Source of the DNA: Deltaproteobacteria bacterium
Lineage (GTDB): Bacteria; Myxococcota; JACPTQ01
Assembly (NCBI GenBank): GCA_016192705.1
Contig: JACPTQ010000066.1
Span: 1 to 64,000 of the forward strand
Direction: 5' to 3'
DNA length: 64,000 nucleotides
The position numbers and the translations under genes are program-made. Under the pieces are notes generated by a model, which saw only the letters and a list, made by a program, of their open reading frames with translations, was not told where the DNA came from and searched no databases. Below are positions 51,831 to 62,062 of this stretch, in pieces. Position 1 is the stretch's first letter; the number at the start of each line of letters is the position of its first letter.

Positions 51831-53435
51831 TTATTGGCAAGGGTTGCGGTCCCCGAGCCGATTCGCGCGAAACGCGACATCGGTGAGCGTGACGATCGCG
51901 GCGCACGCCGCCATCATGCCAAGCCGCTCACTCGCTTCGATGGCCGACGACGACATCTCGATCTTCGAATCGGCCGCGACAAACACCCCATTCCCGGCCG
52001 ACCCAGAAATCGTCACGCGCGCCGCCGTCACTTCCGCCGCCCGCGCCGCAATCCCGTCGCCCACGCCCATGGCCGCATCAAACCGCGTCGAATCAAACCG
52101 CGAATCGACAACACGCGCCCGCGCCATTATCGCGAGCAACCCAACACCCAGGTTTCCACGCGTCGTCACATTCGCGATCGAGACCGCCTCATATTCCGCG
52201 GGCAGCTCCGTGATCATCACGCCCGGACCGTCATTCGCCTCGATCGTGTCGCCATCGACAACGGCCGTCGCTTTGTGAAGGCCGATTCCTCCCCCAGCAT
52301 TCGCGGTCAGCCGATTCCCCTTTGTTTCAATCTTCGCGTAGAGTGCATAGACCCCAAACCCCAAAAGCCCGCTCGAATCGAGCTTCGTCGCACTCACATC
52401 GTTCTCTTCGATGCGCACGCCGATCGCGCCGTACACCGAAATTCCCGACGCCCCCGCGCGCGCGATCGTGTTCTTGCGCAGGATCGTCACCCCGCTCGGA
52501 GTCTGCACGCTGATTGCGCGATCGGTGGTATCTGCGAAGTCGTTCTCTTCAAGGGTAGCGACACCATTGACGATCGTAACGCCGTTTTCGCCACCGATGA
52601 TCCGGTTCTTCCGCACGATTGCGTCGCCACCCGACCCGAGCATCACCGCGGTTGAAAGCGATCGAAACGAATTTCCCTCGACAACCGCCTTCGCCTCACC
52701 GATGAACACACCGACCTGCGTGATGTGGGTTGGCCGTGGCAAATCGATCTCGTTGTCCGCGATACGCACCGCGCTCGCGCTCGACGCCGCGATTCCGCTC
52801 TGCCCAAGCGTCACGCGATTCGCGACGACGTCCCCTTTAACGCCGCGCAAGTAAATCGCGCGCCCCTCATTCGCCACGAAGTCGGACGACCGCACGTCGA
52901 TTTCACCGCCCTCCATAAAAACGCCGTGCCCATCCTGCGCCAAGCCGCGCGTCGCCCGAACGGCGCACCCCAACATCGTCAACTTGCCGCCCTTCGCCGA
53001 AACGCCGACGCCCCCCGCTCCCTCGACCGCGACGCCATCCAGCGTCAGCCGCGCCCCATTCGCGATGACACCCGGCTCGCCACCCTTCACCGTGAGGTTC
53101 GAGATGACGGCACCATCCACTGCACCGACGCGAATCGCGCGCACGACGACGCCCGCGCGATCGACTCCCGTAACGGTGACGGCGCGATCGACAGCGACCT
53201 CCTCAAGATAATTTCCGGCCGACAAAACCACGACGCCCCCCTCGCGCACCGCTTGAATCGCGGGGGCGATTTGCGCGAACGGTCGCGCGAGCGTACCATT
53301 CCCGTCGCTCGCCATCTCTGACACATAAACGACTTCCGGCGCCAGGGCAGCCGCTCCGCCCTTCCCATTCCCGCCGCAACCGACGCCCATCACAAGAGCC
53401 ACGCTCCAACGAAACGATTTTGGTACTGCGGTCAT
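51831..53435 (-). CDS. Right-handed parallel beta-helix lipoprotein
   Basis: The 534-residue product has a lipoprotein signal (FRWSVALVMGVGC). It opens with the DUF1565-like segment DGNGTLARPFAQIAPAIQAVREGGVVVLSAGNYLEEV, followed by about 18 beta-helix coils with Asn/Gly turns (VEGNSFRSL, VRKNRIIGG, LEENDFADT, LRKNTIARA, IEENDVSAT). Such helices often bind or cleave polysaccharide; no catalytic residues can be assigned. It overlaps the upstream TIG-protein gene by four bases. Confidence 0.85.
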   Translation of the reverse strand: MTAVPKSFRWSVALVMGVGCGGNGKGGAAALAPEVVYVSEMASDGNGTLARPFAQIAPAIQAVREGGVVVLSAGNYLEEVAVDRAVTVTGVDRAGVVVRAIRVGAVDGAVISNLTVKGGEPGVIANGARLTLDGVAVEGAGGVGVSAKGGKLTMLGCAVRATRGLAQDGHGVFMEGGEIDVRSSDFVANEGRAIYLRGVKGDVVANRVTLGQSGIAASSASAVRIADNEIDLPRPTHITQVGVFIGEAKAVVEGNSFRSLSTAVMLGSGGDAIVRKNRIIGGENGVTIVNGVATLEENDFADTTDRAISVQTPSGVTILRKNTIARAGASGISVYGAIGVRIEENDVSATKLDSSGLLGFGVYALYAKIETKGNRLTANAGGGIGLHKATAVVDGDTIEANDGPGVMITELPAEYEAVSIANVTTRGNLGVGLLAIMARARVVDSRFDSTRFDAAMGVGDGIAARAAEVTAARVTISGSAGNGVFVAADSKIEMSSSAIEASERLGMMAACAAIVTLTDVAFRANRLGDRNPCQ

Positions 53436-54874
53436 GAGTTTCGCCGACGTCGCTCCTTGACCCAGACCCACGCCACCAACAAAAGTGCCAGCAACGCGAA
53501 CCCCGCGAGCTCGCTCGTCGGCGTCACCGAGCACCCGCCCGCGGGCGATCCGCTCACGAGCACTTCAAAACCCCCAAAGAGAGTTCCTTTCTCGCCATTC
53601 GAATTCGCTACCGTCACGTCGTACCGCGCCGCTGGCAGCCCCGCTGGTATCGTCGCCGTGATCACCGTGCCCCCCTGAACACGAACCGCCAGAAGCGCCT
53701 GAAGGCCAATCGACACCGTCGCGCCCGCGCGAAAATTCAACCCGAGGATGACGACATCGGTCGCCTCGTCGCTCGCACGTCGGCCAGGTGTCACCTGTTT
53801 CACAACCGGTGCCGTGCCCCCAGCACCAATCGCGACGGTGTACGCCCGCGCAACGCGCGCCTCGCGCCCATCGGGATTTCGCACCACAACGTCGTACGCA
53901 CCGACCGCTCGACCCCTGGGCAGCGTCCCCCGAATCACCGTCGTCGCTTCCACGGTAACGCCCGTAAGCGCCGTCTCGCCAACCTGAACCATCGCGCCTG
54001 TCGCGAACCTCGTTCCGAAAATCGAAACGCGCTGATCGGCGTCGGGCGGTCCCGATGACGGAATAATCTCGGTGATTGTCGGCGCATCGATGGTCGTTGT
54101 TGGCGGCGACCCCGCATCGACCGTCCCACCGCCACCACCACCGCCTCCTCCTCCGCCGCCCGCGCCAGCGTCAGCCGTCCCGCCGCCGCCTCCACCGCCA
54201 CCATTCGCCGTTTCGATTTCGACGCGCAACAAAAAATCGCCCGTTACGCCCGTCGACGCCGCCGTCCACCATTTCTTCTGTGACCCCGGTGGCCCGCCGT
54301 AAACAAAATTCTTGCCCGCCGTGAGCGCCGTATCGACGCCCAAAATCGGGTCGTTTCCGTTCCCCGTGTGCATCACGCAATCGGCGCCGCCTTCGAGGCG
54401 AAGCCCCACGCGAATCGCACCGCTCTGGATGTTCACCGCAATCGGAACATCGGGTGTCTCAAGGTCGATCGCCTGTGGTGCGGGAGCCGAGACGAGCTCA
54501 AAATGAACTTCGTTGTCCCCCGGCAACGCGCCCGTATCGAGGAGCGGCGCAACACCCGGATCGACTTGCCCGTTGTCTGGCCAAATGAGGACGCTGAAAA
54601 AACCGCACTCCGTTCCCGCGTACATTGGGTTGTCGGGAAAGATCGCGACAACGCGTTTCACCTTGAATGGATAGTCGGCCGGATCGGCCTGAAAAACCGC
54701 GGCGTAAATCTCGCCGGGCGCAAGCGAAAGCGCGCTCCCCGAAAAGTTCACGGGCGGTTGCAGGTTGTCGTTTTGGAGGGTTTTGACGGCGGCTGAAGAA
54801 AGAGAAGAAAAAGAAAAGAGAAGAGTAACCACAGAGGTACGGAAGCACAGAGACTTCACTGACGCTAAGATCAT
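53432..54874 (-). CDS. Exported IPT/TIG-domain protein with MYXO-CTERM-like sorting tail
   Basis: The 480-residue product has a signal-like N-terminus. A beta-sandwich region (about 30-220) is followed by two glycine runs with DAG spacers and two IPT/TIG domains (PTITEIIPSSGPPDADQRVSIFGTRF; APVVKQVTPGRRASDEATDVVILGLNF). The C-terminus is GGCSVTP, a hydrophobic helix (LAGFALLALLLVAWVWV) and KERRRR, like Cys-containing MYXO-CTERM sorting signals. The first codons are encoded by an ACCACAGAG-type repeat. Its ATG overlaps the aminotransferase stop. Confidence 0.82.
   Translation of the reverse strand: MILASVKSLCFRTSVVTLLFSFSSLSSAAVKTLQNDNLQPPVNFSGSALSLAPGEIYAAVFQADPADYPFKVKRVVAIFPDNPMYAGTECGFFSVLIWPDNGQVDPGVAPLLDTGALPGDNEVHFELVSAPAPQAIDLETPDVPIAVNIQSGAIRVGLRLEGGADCVMHTGNGNDPILGVDTALTAGKNFVYGGPPGSQKKWWTAASTGVTGDFLLRVEIETANGGGGGGGGTADAGAGGGGGGGGGGGGTVDAGSPPTTTIDAPTITEIIPSSGPPDADQRVSIFGTRFATGAMVQVGETALTGVTVEATTVIRGTLPRGRAVGAYDVVVRNPDGREARVARAYTVAIGAGGTAPVVKQVTPGRRASDEATDVVILGLNFRAGATVSIGLQALLAVRVQGGTVITATIPAGLPAARYDVTVANSNGEKGTLFGGFEVLVSGSPAGGCSVTPTSELAGFALLALLLVAWVWVKERRRRNS
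54827..54854 (+). repeat. ACCACAGAG-type dispersed repeat, copy A
   Basis: AACCACAGAG followed by AAGCACAGAGAC matches a degenerate unit recurring at 58216 and, inverted, at 58294. This copy is within the 5' end of the TIG-protein gene and encodes part of its signal peptide on the minus strand. Confidence 0.6.
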
Positions 54875-56184
54875 TTTGCTGCCTCCCTAATTGCGCCGTC
54901 GAGCGCATCGATGACGGTGTCAGCGTCGTCTTTCGTCACGCAAAGTGGCGGCTTGATGCGAATCACGTTGCCCGCTTGCGCCCCTTTGCCAACGAGCACG
55001 CCGCGCTCTTTGCACGCCTCCATCACGCGTGCCGTTTCTTTCGCCGCCGGTTCACGCGATTCGCGACTCTTCACGAATTCGACGCCCAGCATGAGCCCTT
55101 TGCCACGCACATCCCCGACGAGCGGATGCTTGACCTTGAGTTGCACGAGCTTCTCCTTCAAATAGCCGCCCACGGTCGCCGCGTTTTCCTTGTAACCGCG
55201 CGCTTCGATCGTTTCGATCGTCGCCAAAACTTGCGTCGTCGTGACCGGATTCCCGCCGTACGTCGAAAAGTGCGAGAGCTGCCGCATCGGCTCCGCAACT
55301 TCGCTCGTCGTCACGACACCACCGGCCGGCGCGCCGTTCCCAAGCCCCTTCGCCATGGTGATGATGTCGGGTTTAACGCCCCACTGCTCGATCCCAAACC
55401 ACTTTCCGCCCGTTCGCCCAAACCCAGTTTGCACTTCGTCCGAAACGTAGAGCCCGCCATATTTCTTCACGATGTCGTACACCTTCGGGAAGTACTCCTT
55501 CGGTGGGTCGATGACGCCGCCATTCCCCTGAATCGGCTCCGCGATGTACGCCGCAATCTTCCCGGCCGTCGAATATTTCACCGCATCCTCCACTTGGTCG
55601 GCGCACGCCACGCCGCAAGTGGGGTATTCTAGCTTAAGTGGACACTGGTAACAATACGCCGACGGCACGAGCTTTGCGCCGTACGAATACGGCATCGAAT
55701 GTCGCCATGTCGATTGTCCCGTGAGCCCCATTGAAAACAGCGTTCGCCCGTGAAACGAGTGGTAGAGCGCGACAAACTCGTGCGACTTGGTGTACGCCTT
55801 CGCCAAAATCCCCATGAGCTCGTTCGCTTCGGTCCCGCTGTTCGTAAAGAAGCACTTCTGCATTTTCGGATTCGCATCTTTCGCAATCGTCGCAAGCTTC
55901 TCGGCCGCGCGAACAACCGGCTCCGTCAAATAGAGCGACGTGATGTGCTGAAGCTGCTCCGACTGCGCCATCGTCCGCTTCAAAATATCCGGATGACAAT
56001 GCCCCGCGCTGATCGTCACGACCGCGCCAAATGCATCGAGGTACCGCTTTCCCGTGTGGTCGAATACAAACTGCATCTCCCCCTTTACGATGTGCAGCGG
56101 CTTCTCGTAATAAGTCGACGTTCCCGGCAAAAGGTACTTTTCGCGCAGCGCCAAAATCTCTTCAGGCGAAAGATGCTTCGACAT
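54871..56184 (-). CDS. Class III aminotransferase, AGXT2/beta-alanine-pyruvate-like
   Basis: The 437-residue PLP enzyme has FFTNSGTEANELMGILAKAYT, SFHGRTLFSMGLTG, YIAEPIQGNGGVIDPPKEYF, DEVQTGFGRTG and the PLP lysine in IITMAKGLGNGAPAGG. Its closest appearance is alanine-glyoxylate aminotransferase 2 / beta-alanine aminotransferases. The nearby ureidopropionase-like hydrolase releases beta-amino acids, so transamination of beta-alanine is a reasonable inference. Confidence 0.93.
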   Translation of the reverse strand: MSKHLSPEEILALREKYLLPGTSTYYEKPLHIVKGEMQFVFDHTGKRYLDAFGAVVTISAGHCHPDILKRTMAQSEQLQHITSLYLTEPVVRAAEKLATIAKDANPKMQKCFFTNSGTEANELMGILAKAYTKSHEFVALYHSFHGRTLFSMGLTGQSTWRHSMPYSYGAKLVPSAYCYQCPLKLEYPTCGVACADQVEDAVKYSTAGKIAAYIAEPIQGNGGVIDPPKEYFPKVYDIVKKYGGLYVSDEVQTGFGRTGGKWFGIEQWGVKPDIITMAKGLGNGAPAGGVVTTSEVAEPMRQLSHFSTYGGNPVTTTQVLATIETIEARGYKENAATVGGYLKEKLVQLKVKHPLVGDVRGKGLMLGVEFVKSRESREPAAKETARVMEACKERGVLVGKGAQAGNVIRIKPPLCVTKDDADTVIDALDGAIREAAK

Positions 56185-56192
56185 GTTTCCTC

Positions 56193-56594
56193 TCAGTTCT
56201 TCAAATACGCTTCTGGGTCTTTCTCAAAATCCTTGATGCACGCCTTGCAGCAAAATCGAATCGTCTTCCCCTTGTACGCAAGCTCCGCGGGCTTCATTCC
56301 ACCCGACCCGATCTCTTCGCCGCTCACCGGGCACGTCTTAACGCCGTCGCCTTTGGCCTTCGACCCACGCGCAGCTCCCGATGGCGATGCCGCCGTTGGT
56401 GCGGCCGGCGCATCAACCCGCGCGGGCGCTGGTGGCTGAGCCGTCGGTTCTACCCGTGCCGGTACTGCCGCGGGACGCGCAGGCTCAACGGGTCGCGCAT
56501 CTACGCGCGGAGTGGGCGCCGCTGGCGGCGCGTCCTTCTTGCACGCTGCGAACAACCCAACGACCATCAAACAAAGCCCTGCTATCTTCTTCAT
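56193..56594 (-). CDS. Lipoprotein with YHS/TRASH-like metal-binding domain
   Basis: The 133-residue product has signal LCLMVVGLFAAC, a Pro/Ala linker with repeated ARVD/APA units (about 20-85), and a C-terminal CPVSGEEI...YKGKTIRFCCKACIKDFEKDPEAYL. This last part has the Cys, CC and C spacing of YHS/TRASH domains that bind Cu, Zn or heavy metals. Probably an envelope metal-binding protein. Starts within the end of the upstream lipoprotein gene. Confidence 0.85.
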   Translation of the reverse strand: MKKIAGLCLMVVGLFAACKKDAPPAAPTPRVDARPVEPARPAAVPARVEPTAQPPAPARVDAPAAPTAASPSGAARGSKAKGDGVKTCPVSGEEIGSGGMKPAELAYKGKTIRFCCKACIKDFEKDPEAYLKN

Positions 56595-57259
56595 CGTTCG
56601 TCCTCCTTCGTAGACTCCTCAATCGCCGCGAGCTCCCACGTGGTCGTGTTCGTAACGCCGTGCCGCAAGGCCGTGACCTCGCGACGCACGATCCCAACGC
56701 CCTTTGCGAACACCATGCGGTCCTCGATTCGCATCCGGTTGGCGCCCTCGGGGCGTTCGTCCCGCCGAAACGAGAGTTCGACCGTTACGCTGAATCTCGC
56801 CATCGGAACCACCGTCTCAACGATCGCGACCGCACCCAAAAGCGTCGACGTCACCGCTGGGAAAATCGTGTAACGCGGCCATGACAGCTGGTCGCCCACC
56901 TCAATCCCCTTTGAGGCCGAATAAAAAACGCCGCTTAACCCCGCGCGCGCCATGAGTCTGTTCTCGGCAACAAGCGCGATCTCGCCCCGCTTCACCTCCG
57001 TGACGACAAACGCTTTTCGCAGTTCCGTGGAGGCGCCGCCCGTATCGCTATTTTTCTCCCGCACAACGTAAACGTACCTTCGCCCGAGCTTCTTGAACGC
57101 ATAATCGGCCGCGCGAAACTCCACCGCCGCGCACGACGCGCTCTCGAGATTTGCGCTGCAGACAGGCCCCGCCGCGCCCGGCGCCGCGACCTTGCTCGCC
57201 GGACATGCCGCCCCGACCAGGAACACGAAACGAAACCACCTGTTAGAAGTTGGCTGCAT
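56591..57259 (-). CDS. Lipoprotein of unknown function
   Basis: The 222-residue product has signal WFRFVFLVGAAC and a mature beta-rich part (RRYVYVVREKNSD, KAFVVTEVKRGEIALVAENRLM, RFSVTVELSFRRDE) resembling a small lipocalin-like or DUF sandwich, not recognised. It is preceded by nine bases and followed by a four-base overlap within the long operon. Confidence 0.75.
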   Translation of the reverse strand: MQPTSNRWFRFVFLVGAACPASKVAAPGAAGPVCSANLESASCAAVEFRAADYAFKKLGRRYVYVVREKNSDTGGASTELRKAFVVTEVKRGEIALVAENRLMARAGLSGVFYSASKGIEVGDQLSWPRYTIFPAVTSTLLGAVAIVETVVPMARFSVTVELSFRRDERPEGANRMRIEDRMVFAKGVGIVRREVTALRHGVTNTTTWELAAIEESTKEDER

Positions 57260-57268
57260 TTGTCTTTA

Positions 57269-58135
<867 letters not shown>

Positions 58136-58215
58136 CGGTTTCCTCCCAGAAAAGACGCGAAAAATTATCAGCGGATCTTCGAAAAGTCAACGGGAAGAAG
58201 GGGAAAAGATCAGAG

Positions 58216-58234
58216 CAACCACAGAGTCACGGAG
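58216..58234 (+). repeat. ACCACAGAG-type dispersed repeat, copy B
   Basis: CAACCACAGAGTCACGGAG forms the left arm of an imperfect inverted repeat with copy C, 60 bases away, in the gap upstream of the amidohydrolase gene. Confidence 0.6.
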
Positions 58235-58293
58235 TTCGAGAGTTCGGAAGAGAAAAGGTTTCATAAACTAATCCCCTCCTCTTAACTCGCTAA

Positions 58294-58312
58294 CTCTGTG
58301 TCTCTGTGGTTT
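58294..58312 (-). repeat. ACCACAGAG-type dispersed repeat, copy C (inverted)
   Basis: On the minus strand this reads AACCACAGAGACACAGAG, inverted relative to copy B. The pair could form a hairpin between the VOC-protein gene and the amidohydrolase gene and may act as a transcription barrier. Confidence 0.6.
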
Positions 58313-58328
58313 CTCTCCGTCTGTTGAT

Positions 58329-59111
58329 CTAGCTTTGCTGCCCTTTGAAGAACGCGATCGGCGCGCCCGTCGGGTCAGCGATGATCGCGAAGCGGCCGAC
58401 GTTCGGGATATCGGTCGGCGGCACGAGCGTTGTCGCACCCAGCTTCGTCGCGCGCGTGTTGCTCTCATCAACGTTGTCGACCTTGACGTACGACAGCCAG
58501 TAGGCGCGATTCCCCCAGTTCGGCTGCAGCTTGCAAAGCCCCGCGGTATCGAGGTCGCCACGCGAAACGATGCGGTACGTTCCCATCGGGCCCATGTCCA
58601 TGTCCTTCGAACCCCAGCCGGTCAGCGACTTGTAAAACTCCGTCGCGCCGTCGAGGTCGGTCGTCATCAATTCGTACCAGCAAAACGTCCCCGTCGCCGG
58701 CATCCCCGTTGGCTCGGGATAGTTAAACCCCTGGGCCGATTCGTACCCCGCAATCACCGCGCCCTGCGGATCCGCGACAACCGCGAATCGCCCCACTTCC
58801 TTCGAAATCAGCGTCGGCGCGACAACCACGGTCCCCTTGGCCGCGGTCACCTGCTTCACCCACGCATCGACGTTTTCTACGCCCAAGTACGGCAGCCACG
58901 CGCTCGGCGCGCCCGGCGCCTTTTGCGCTTCGATGCCGCCCAGCCCTTCGTTGCCCAGCTTAATCATGTTGTACGTACCGCCGCCGACGGGGAACTGTTC
59001 AACCTTCCAGTTAAAAAGCTCCGTGTAAAACGCCGTCGCGCGCTTCACATCGGTCGTAAGACAATCGTTCCACACAAAGCGGCCGGTCTTCGGTCTATTC
59101 GGTGTCGTCAT
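58329..59111 (-). CDS. VOC-family (glyoxalase/bleomycin-resistance) protein, two domains
   Basis: The 260-residue product is a fused pair of VOC halves: FVWNDCLTTDVKRATAFYTELFNWKVEQ with VGRFAVVADPQGAVIAGYES, and FCWYELMTTDLDGATEFYKSLTGW with VGRFAIIADPTGAPIAFFKG. It resembles hydroxylase-like VOC proteins of actinomycetes and myxobacteria; metal-ligand positions and substrate cannot be assigned. No signal peptide. It stands alone between repeats and the next lipoprotein gene. Confidence 0.9.
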   Translation of the reverse strand: MTTPNRPKTGRFVWNDCLTTDVKRATAFYTELFNWKVEQFPVGGGTYNMIKLGNEGLGGIEAQKAPGAPSAWLPYLGVENVDAWVKQVTAAKGTVVVAPTLISKEVGRFAVVADPQGAVIAGYESAQGFNYPEPTGMPATGTFCWYELMTTDLDGATEFYKSLTGWGSKDMDMGPMGTYRIVSRGDLDTAGLCKLQPNWGNRAYWLSYVKVDNVDESNTRATKLGATTLVPPTDIPNVGRFAIIADPTGAPIAFFKGQQS

Positions 59112-59226
59112 CGCTTTTCCTCCTTGCGAGAGTTGAGGTTTAAGGTTCGAAACAGGCGTCGAGGGATACCACGGCCCTTCGGCCGCGACAAGGCAGCCGG
59201 CGAGTTAATTTGGAACTGGGCGTTTC

Positions 59227-61566
59227 TTACGGCGACAAAAACCCGACGCGCACCTCGCCACCAACCTCAAACGCAACGACGATTCGGCCATCGGGCGCGC
59301 TCGCGACCGAGCCGGAACTGGCCGGCGACAGCGTGGAACTGAAAACGTTGACCGGGCTCTCCCAGCCGGCGCCGCCGTCGTACCGTGAAACCCAAAATCC
59401 CGTTCCCACTTCCCACCAGAGAACGTACGCGATACCCGTTGTCGACACAGCGAGATCAGGACCGAGCGGTGCGCCCGTGATGTCGATCGTCGACGCGGTG
59501 CCCCACGTTGTTCCTCCGTCCCCCACCGTCCGCGACGCGACGATATCGCCAAGACCCGCATCTCCCAGCGTCTTCCATGCCGCGTACGCATTCCCCCAAG
59601 GGTCGAACGCCGCAAGCGCCGAGCTCATGTTGACCGAACCATCTTCAATCGGGACTCCTGGCCGCCACCCCGCGTCCCAGCCGGCATCGGCGACGAAGCG
59701 CGACGACCAGACGCGCTGCCGACCGCCACCATCGAAAACCGCGGCGACAACAAACGCGTTCCCTTCCGAATCAACCGCGAGCCCAGGGCCCTGACCCGAT
59801 TCGACGGGGACCGCGATCCCAGTTTGATTTTTCGCCGTCCAGCCACTCGCGGATGCCAATCGGCTCGCCCATACACCCGAAGGGAATCCGCCCGCCCACG
59901 CGACTAAGACGTTCCCAACCGCGTCAACTCCCATCCGTTGGCCAACGGCCGACGAGATCTCGAGCGTCGTCGATACCGTCCAAGTGCCGCTGTCAGGAAC
60001 GTAGCGCCTCGAACGAAGCTCGTTGAACGACGTGAGCCAGGTCACGACCATTATGCCCGTCGGCGTCGCGACCACCCGCGGCTTGGCGTGCGAATACGCC
60101 GTGTCGCCCTCAACGAGCCCCGCGTCGTCCCAACGCGCCGTGAGCGCAGCGTAACGATTCGCCCAAAGGAGGTTGCTTGACGTTCCACCTTGATGCTGCG
60201 ACCAGACTGCCGTCGCGTTTCCAGCCGAGTCGATGGCGACCACCGGCTGACCTGCGTCACCCGGCGCGAATTCGACGAGCTGCGATCCCAGCCAGCCGCC
60301 GCCATCCACGAACCGGGCCGCGTAGATACTCCCCTCCTGCACGTAAACCGCGACGAGATTTCCAGCCGGATCAACGGCGACGCTGGGCGAGTGCGCGACC
60401 GGTTGCCCGCCCGCGTCGATCGAAATGACGACCGACTGAAACGTTGGGCCGAGAGGCCCTGCATCTGGTCCGGCGTCGGGCCCCGCATCCGGCCCGGCGT
60501 CGAGACCTGCATCAACGACTCCCGCGTCAACATTCCCACAGAGCGCCGGCGTCACGCACGAAAACGTGAGCGCAACGGATCGCGCCGATGGCCCAAACGA
60601 AATCGCCCCGCCGTCCGTATCGGTCAACGCGAGTCCTGTTCCGACAAGAACCGTGCCCCCATCGCGCCACAACCGCCCACGCACCGCGAACGTCCCGATC
60701 CACGAGCCGCCCGCAACGCTCATCGACCACGTCGATTGCCACGTCGATTGCCCGCCATCAAAAGGATTCGCGAGCAACCGAATCAAGTATTCGTTTTTAC
60801 CGTCCTGGTCGGTGTCGCCGATTTGTCGTTCGTACGGCACGCCATCGTTCGTGACGCCGGTCACCGTCGCCGACGCTTCCGAAAAAAGCGCCGCGCCGCC
60901 ATCAAGTTCGTCGAGATAGATGTCGACGCGATCGAGAGACTTGATCGCCGCCTGCGTCATGTCGGTCGGCAACGCAAGAACCGTCGTCACGACGTCGACG
61001 TAAACCGCCGCGTCGGGATCGCCAGCATCATAGCTTGCCGGCGGACAAACTGACGGCTCGCACGTGAATTTGAGCGTCACGTTTCGGGCGCGCGGGCCAA
61101 ACTGAATCGCCTCGTTCGCGTCGTCAACGGTCGCGACCGCCGTCGCAAGGAGCGCCGTTCCGTCGCCCAGAAAAACCGCGGCGCGCGCGTTGAACGTCCC
61201 GATATCGGACGGCCCATAAAAACTCGTCATCCACGAGCGCGCATACCCAAACGGATTTCTTCGCACGCGAAAGAAGAATTCGTAGCGCCCGTCGCCATCG
61301 ACGTCGGCTGTTTGGCTTTCGTAGGCGAGGCCCGCTTCCGTCGTACCGAAGGCAAGCGCGGTTTCGGTTGCGAAAAGGCCCGTCGTTCCTGGCTCGTCGA
61401 GATAGAGGTCGACGCGACCGATTCTCTCGATGACGTTGGTTGCGAGCGTCGTCGGCAGTTGGAAATTGATGAAGAGGGTCCGCGACGTGTCGACGGTGCT
61501 CGAAGAACAGGCGGCCCCGAGGGGAAGAAGCCCCCAGAAAACCGTGAGCCGGCGCTTCATCGACAC
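59227..61566 (-). CDS. Lipoprotein: two copies of an unnamed domain, DAG linker, beta-propeller-like region
   Basis: The 779-residue product has signal MSMKRRLTVFWGLLPLGAAC. Residues 25-170 and 180-340 are two copies of the domain also found at 32635-34566: RVDLYLDEPG / RVDIYLDELD, DVDGDGRYEFFFRVRRNPFG / DTDQDGKNEYLIRLLANPFD, IQFGPRARNVTLKFTC / ISFGPSARSVALTFSC. A DAG linker (about 350-370) leads to eight or so repeats with the pattern GNxxxVW (NLVAVYVQ, NATAVWSQ, NVLVAWAG, NAYAAWKT), compatible with propeller blades. A surface or periplasmic protein, function unknown. Confidence 0.83.
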   Translation of the reverse strand: MSMKRRLTVFWGLLPLGAACSSSTVDTSRTLFINFQLPTTLATNVIERIGRVDLYLDEPGTTGLFATETALAFGTTEAGLAYESQTADVDGDGRYEFFFRVRRNPFGYARSWMTSFYGPSDIGTFNARAAVFLGDGTALLATAVATVDDANEAIQFGPRARNVTLKFTCEPSVCPPASYDAGDPDAAVYVDVVTTVLALPTDMTQAAIKSLDRVDIYLDELDGGAALFSEASATVTGVTNDGVPYERQIGDTDQDGKNEYLIRLLANPFDGGQSTWQSTWSMSVAGGSWIGTFAVRGRLWRDGGTVLVGTGLALTDTDGGAISFGPSARSVALTFSCVTPALCGNVDAGVVDAGLDAGPDAGPDAGPDAGPLGPTFQSVVISIDAGGQPVAHSPSVAVDPAGNLVAVYVQEGSIYAARFVDGGGWLGSQLVEFAPGDAGQPVVAIDSAGNATAVWSQHQGGTSSNLLWANRYAALTARWDDAGLVEGDTAYSHAKPRVVATPTGIMVVTWLTSFNELRSRRYVPDSGTWTVSTTLEISSAVGQRMGVDAVGNVLVAWAGGFPSGVWASRLASASGWTAKNQTGIAVPVESGQGPGLAVDSEGNAFVVAAVFDGGGRQRVWSSRFVADAGWDAGWRPGVPIEDGSVNMSSALAAFDPWGNAYAAWKTLGDAGLGDIVASRTVGDGGTTWGTASTIDITGAPLGPDLAVSTTGIAYVLWWEVGTGFWVSRYDGGAGWESPVNVFSSTLSPASSGSVASAPDGRIVVAFEVGGEVRVGFLSP

Positions 61567-61701
61567 CTCCTTATAAGGTGGCTGGCCAAACCCCGCCCGT
61601 CAAGGCGCTGGACTCGATCGCCATTTTGCGGAGGTTTAATTTTAATAGCATCTTATGAGTATAAGTATCGCGGGTCCGCAGAGGCAGACACAGAAATCGA
61701 A

Positions 61702-61995
61702 TCATGGTGACGGTTCGTCGTCGTACGGGGCGCGACGAGCGAGGCGAATGAGTGCGTCGACGAGGTGCCAAATGCCGACGGCCATCGCAGATGCGAGCGC
61801 GGCGCCGACGACATACATTGAATAGGTGAAGACGTCGGCGAAAATTCCCAAGAGCGACGGGGCATGCGTAAGGCGCGCGACGACCCAGCCGAGCGACGAG
61901 AGCGCTGCAACGAGAACAAACGCGCAGACGACGATCGCCGCCCAAACCCACTTCGACCATTCGCGCCAAGAGCGCCCGTGAGAGGTTTGCGACAT
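61702..61995 (-). CDS. Small two-helix membrane protein
   Basis: The 97-residue product starts at ATG 61995 (MSQTSHGRSWREW) and has two hydrophobic helices (WVWAAIVVCAFVLVAALSSLGWVV and YSMYVVGAALASAMAVGIWHLV) and a short charged tail. Upstream codons in the same frame overlap a palindromic repeat and are excluded. No family recognised. Confidence 0.65.
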   Translation of the reverse strand: MSQTSHGRSWREWSKWVWAAIVVCAFVLVAALSSLGWVVARLTHAPSLLGIFADVFTYSMYVVGAALASAMAVGIWHLVDALIRLARRAPYDDEPSP

Positions 61996-62062
61996 AAGCC
62001 GCGAATTATAACGATCGGGGTCCGCTTTGTCACCACTGGCTTTCTCACCATTGCGGCGAAAA

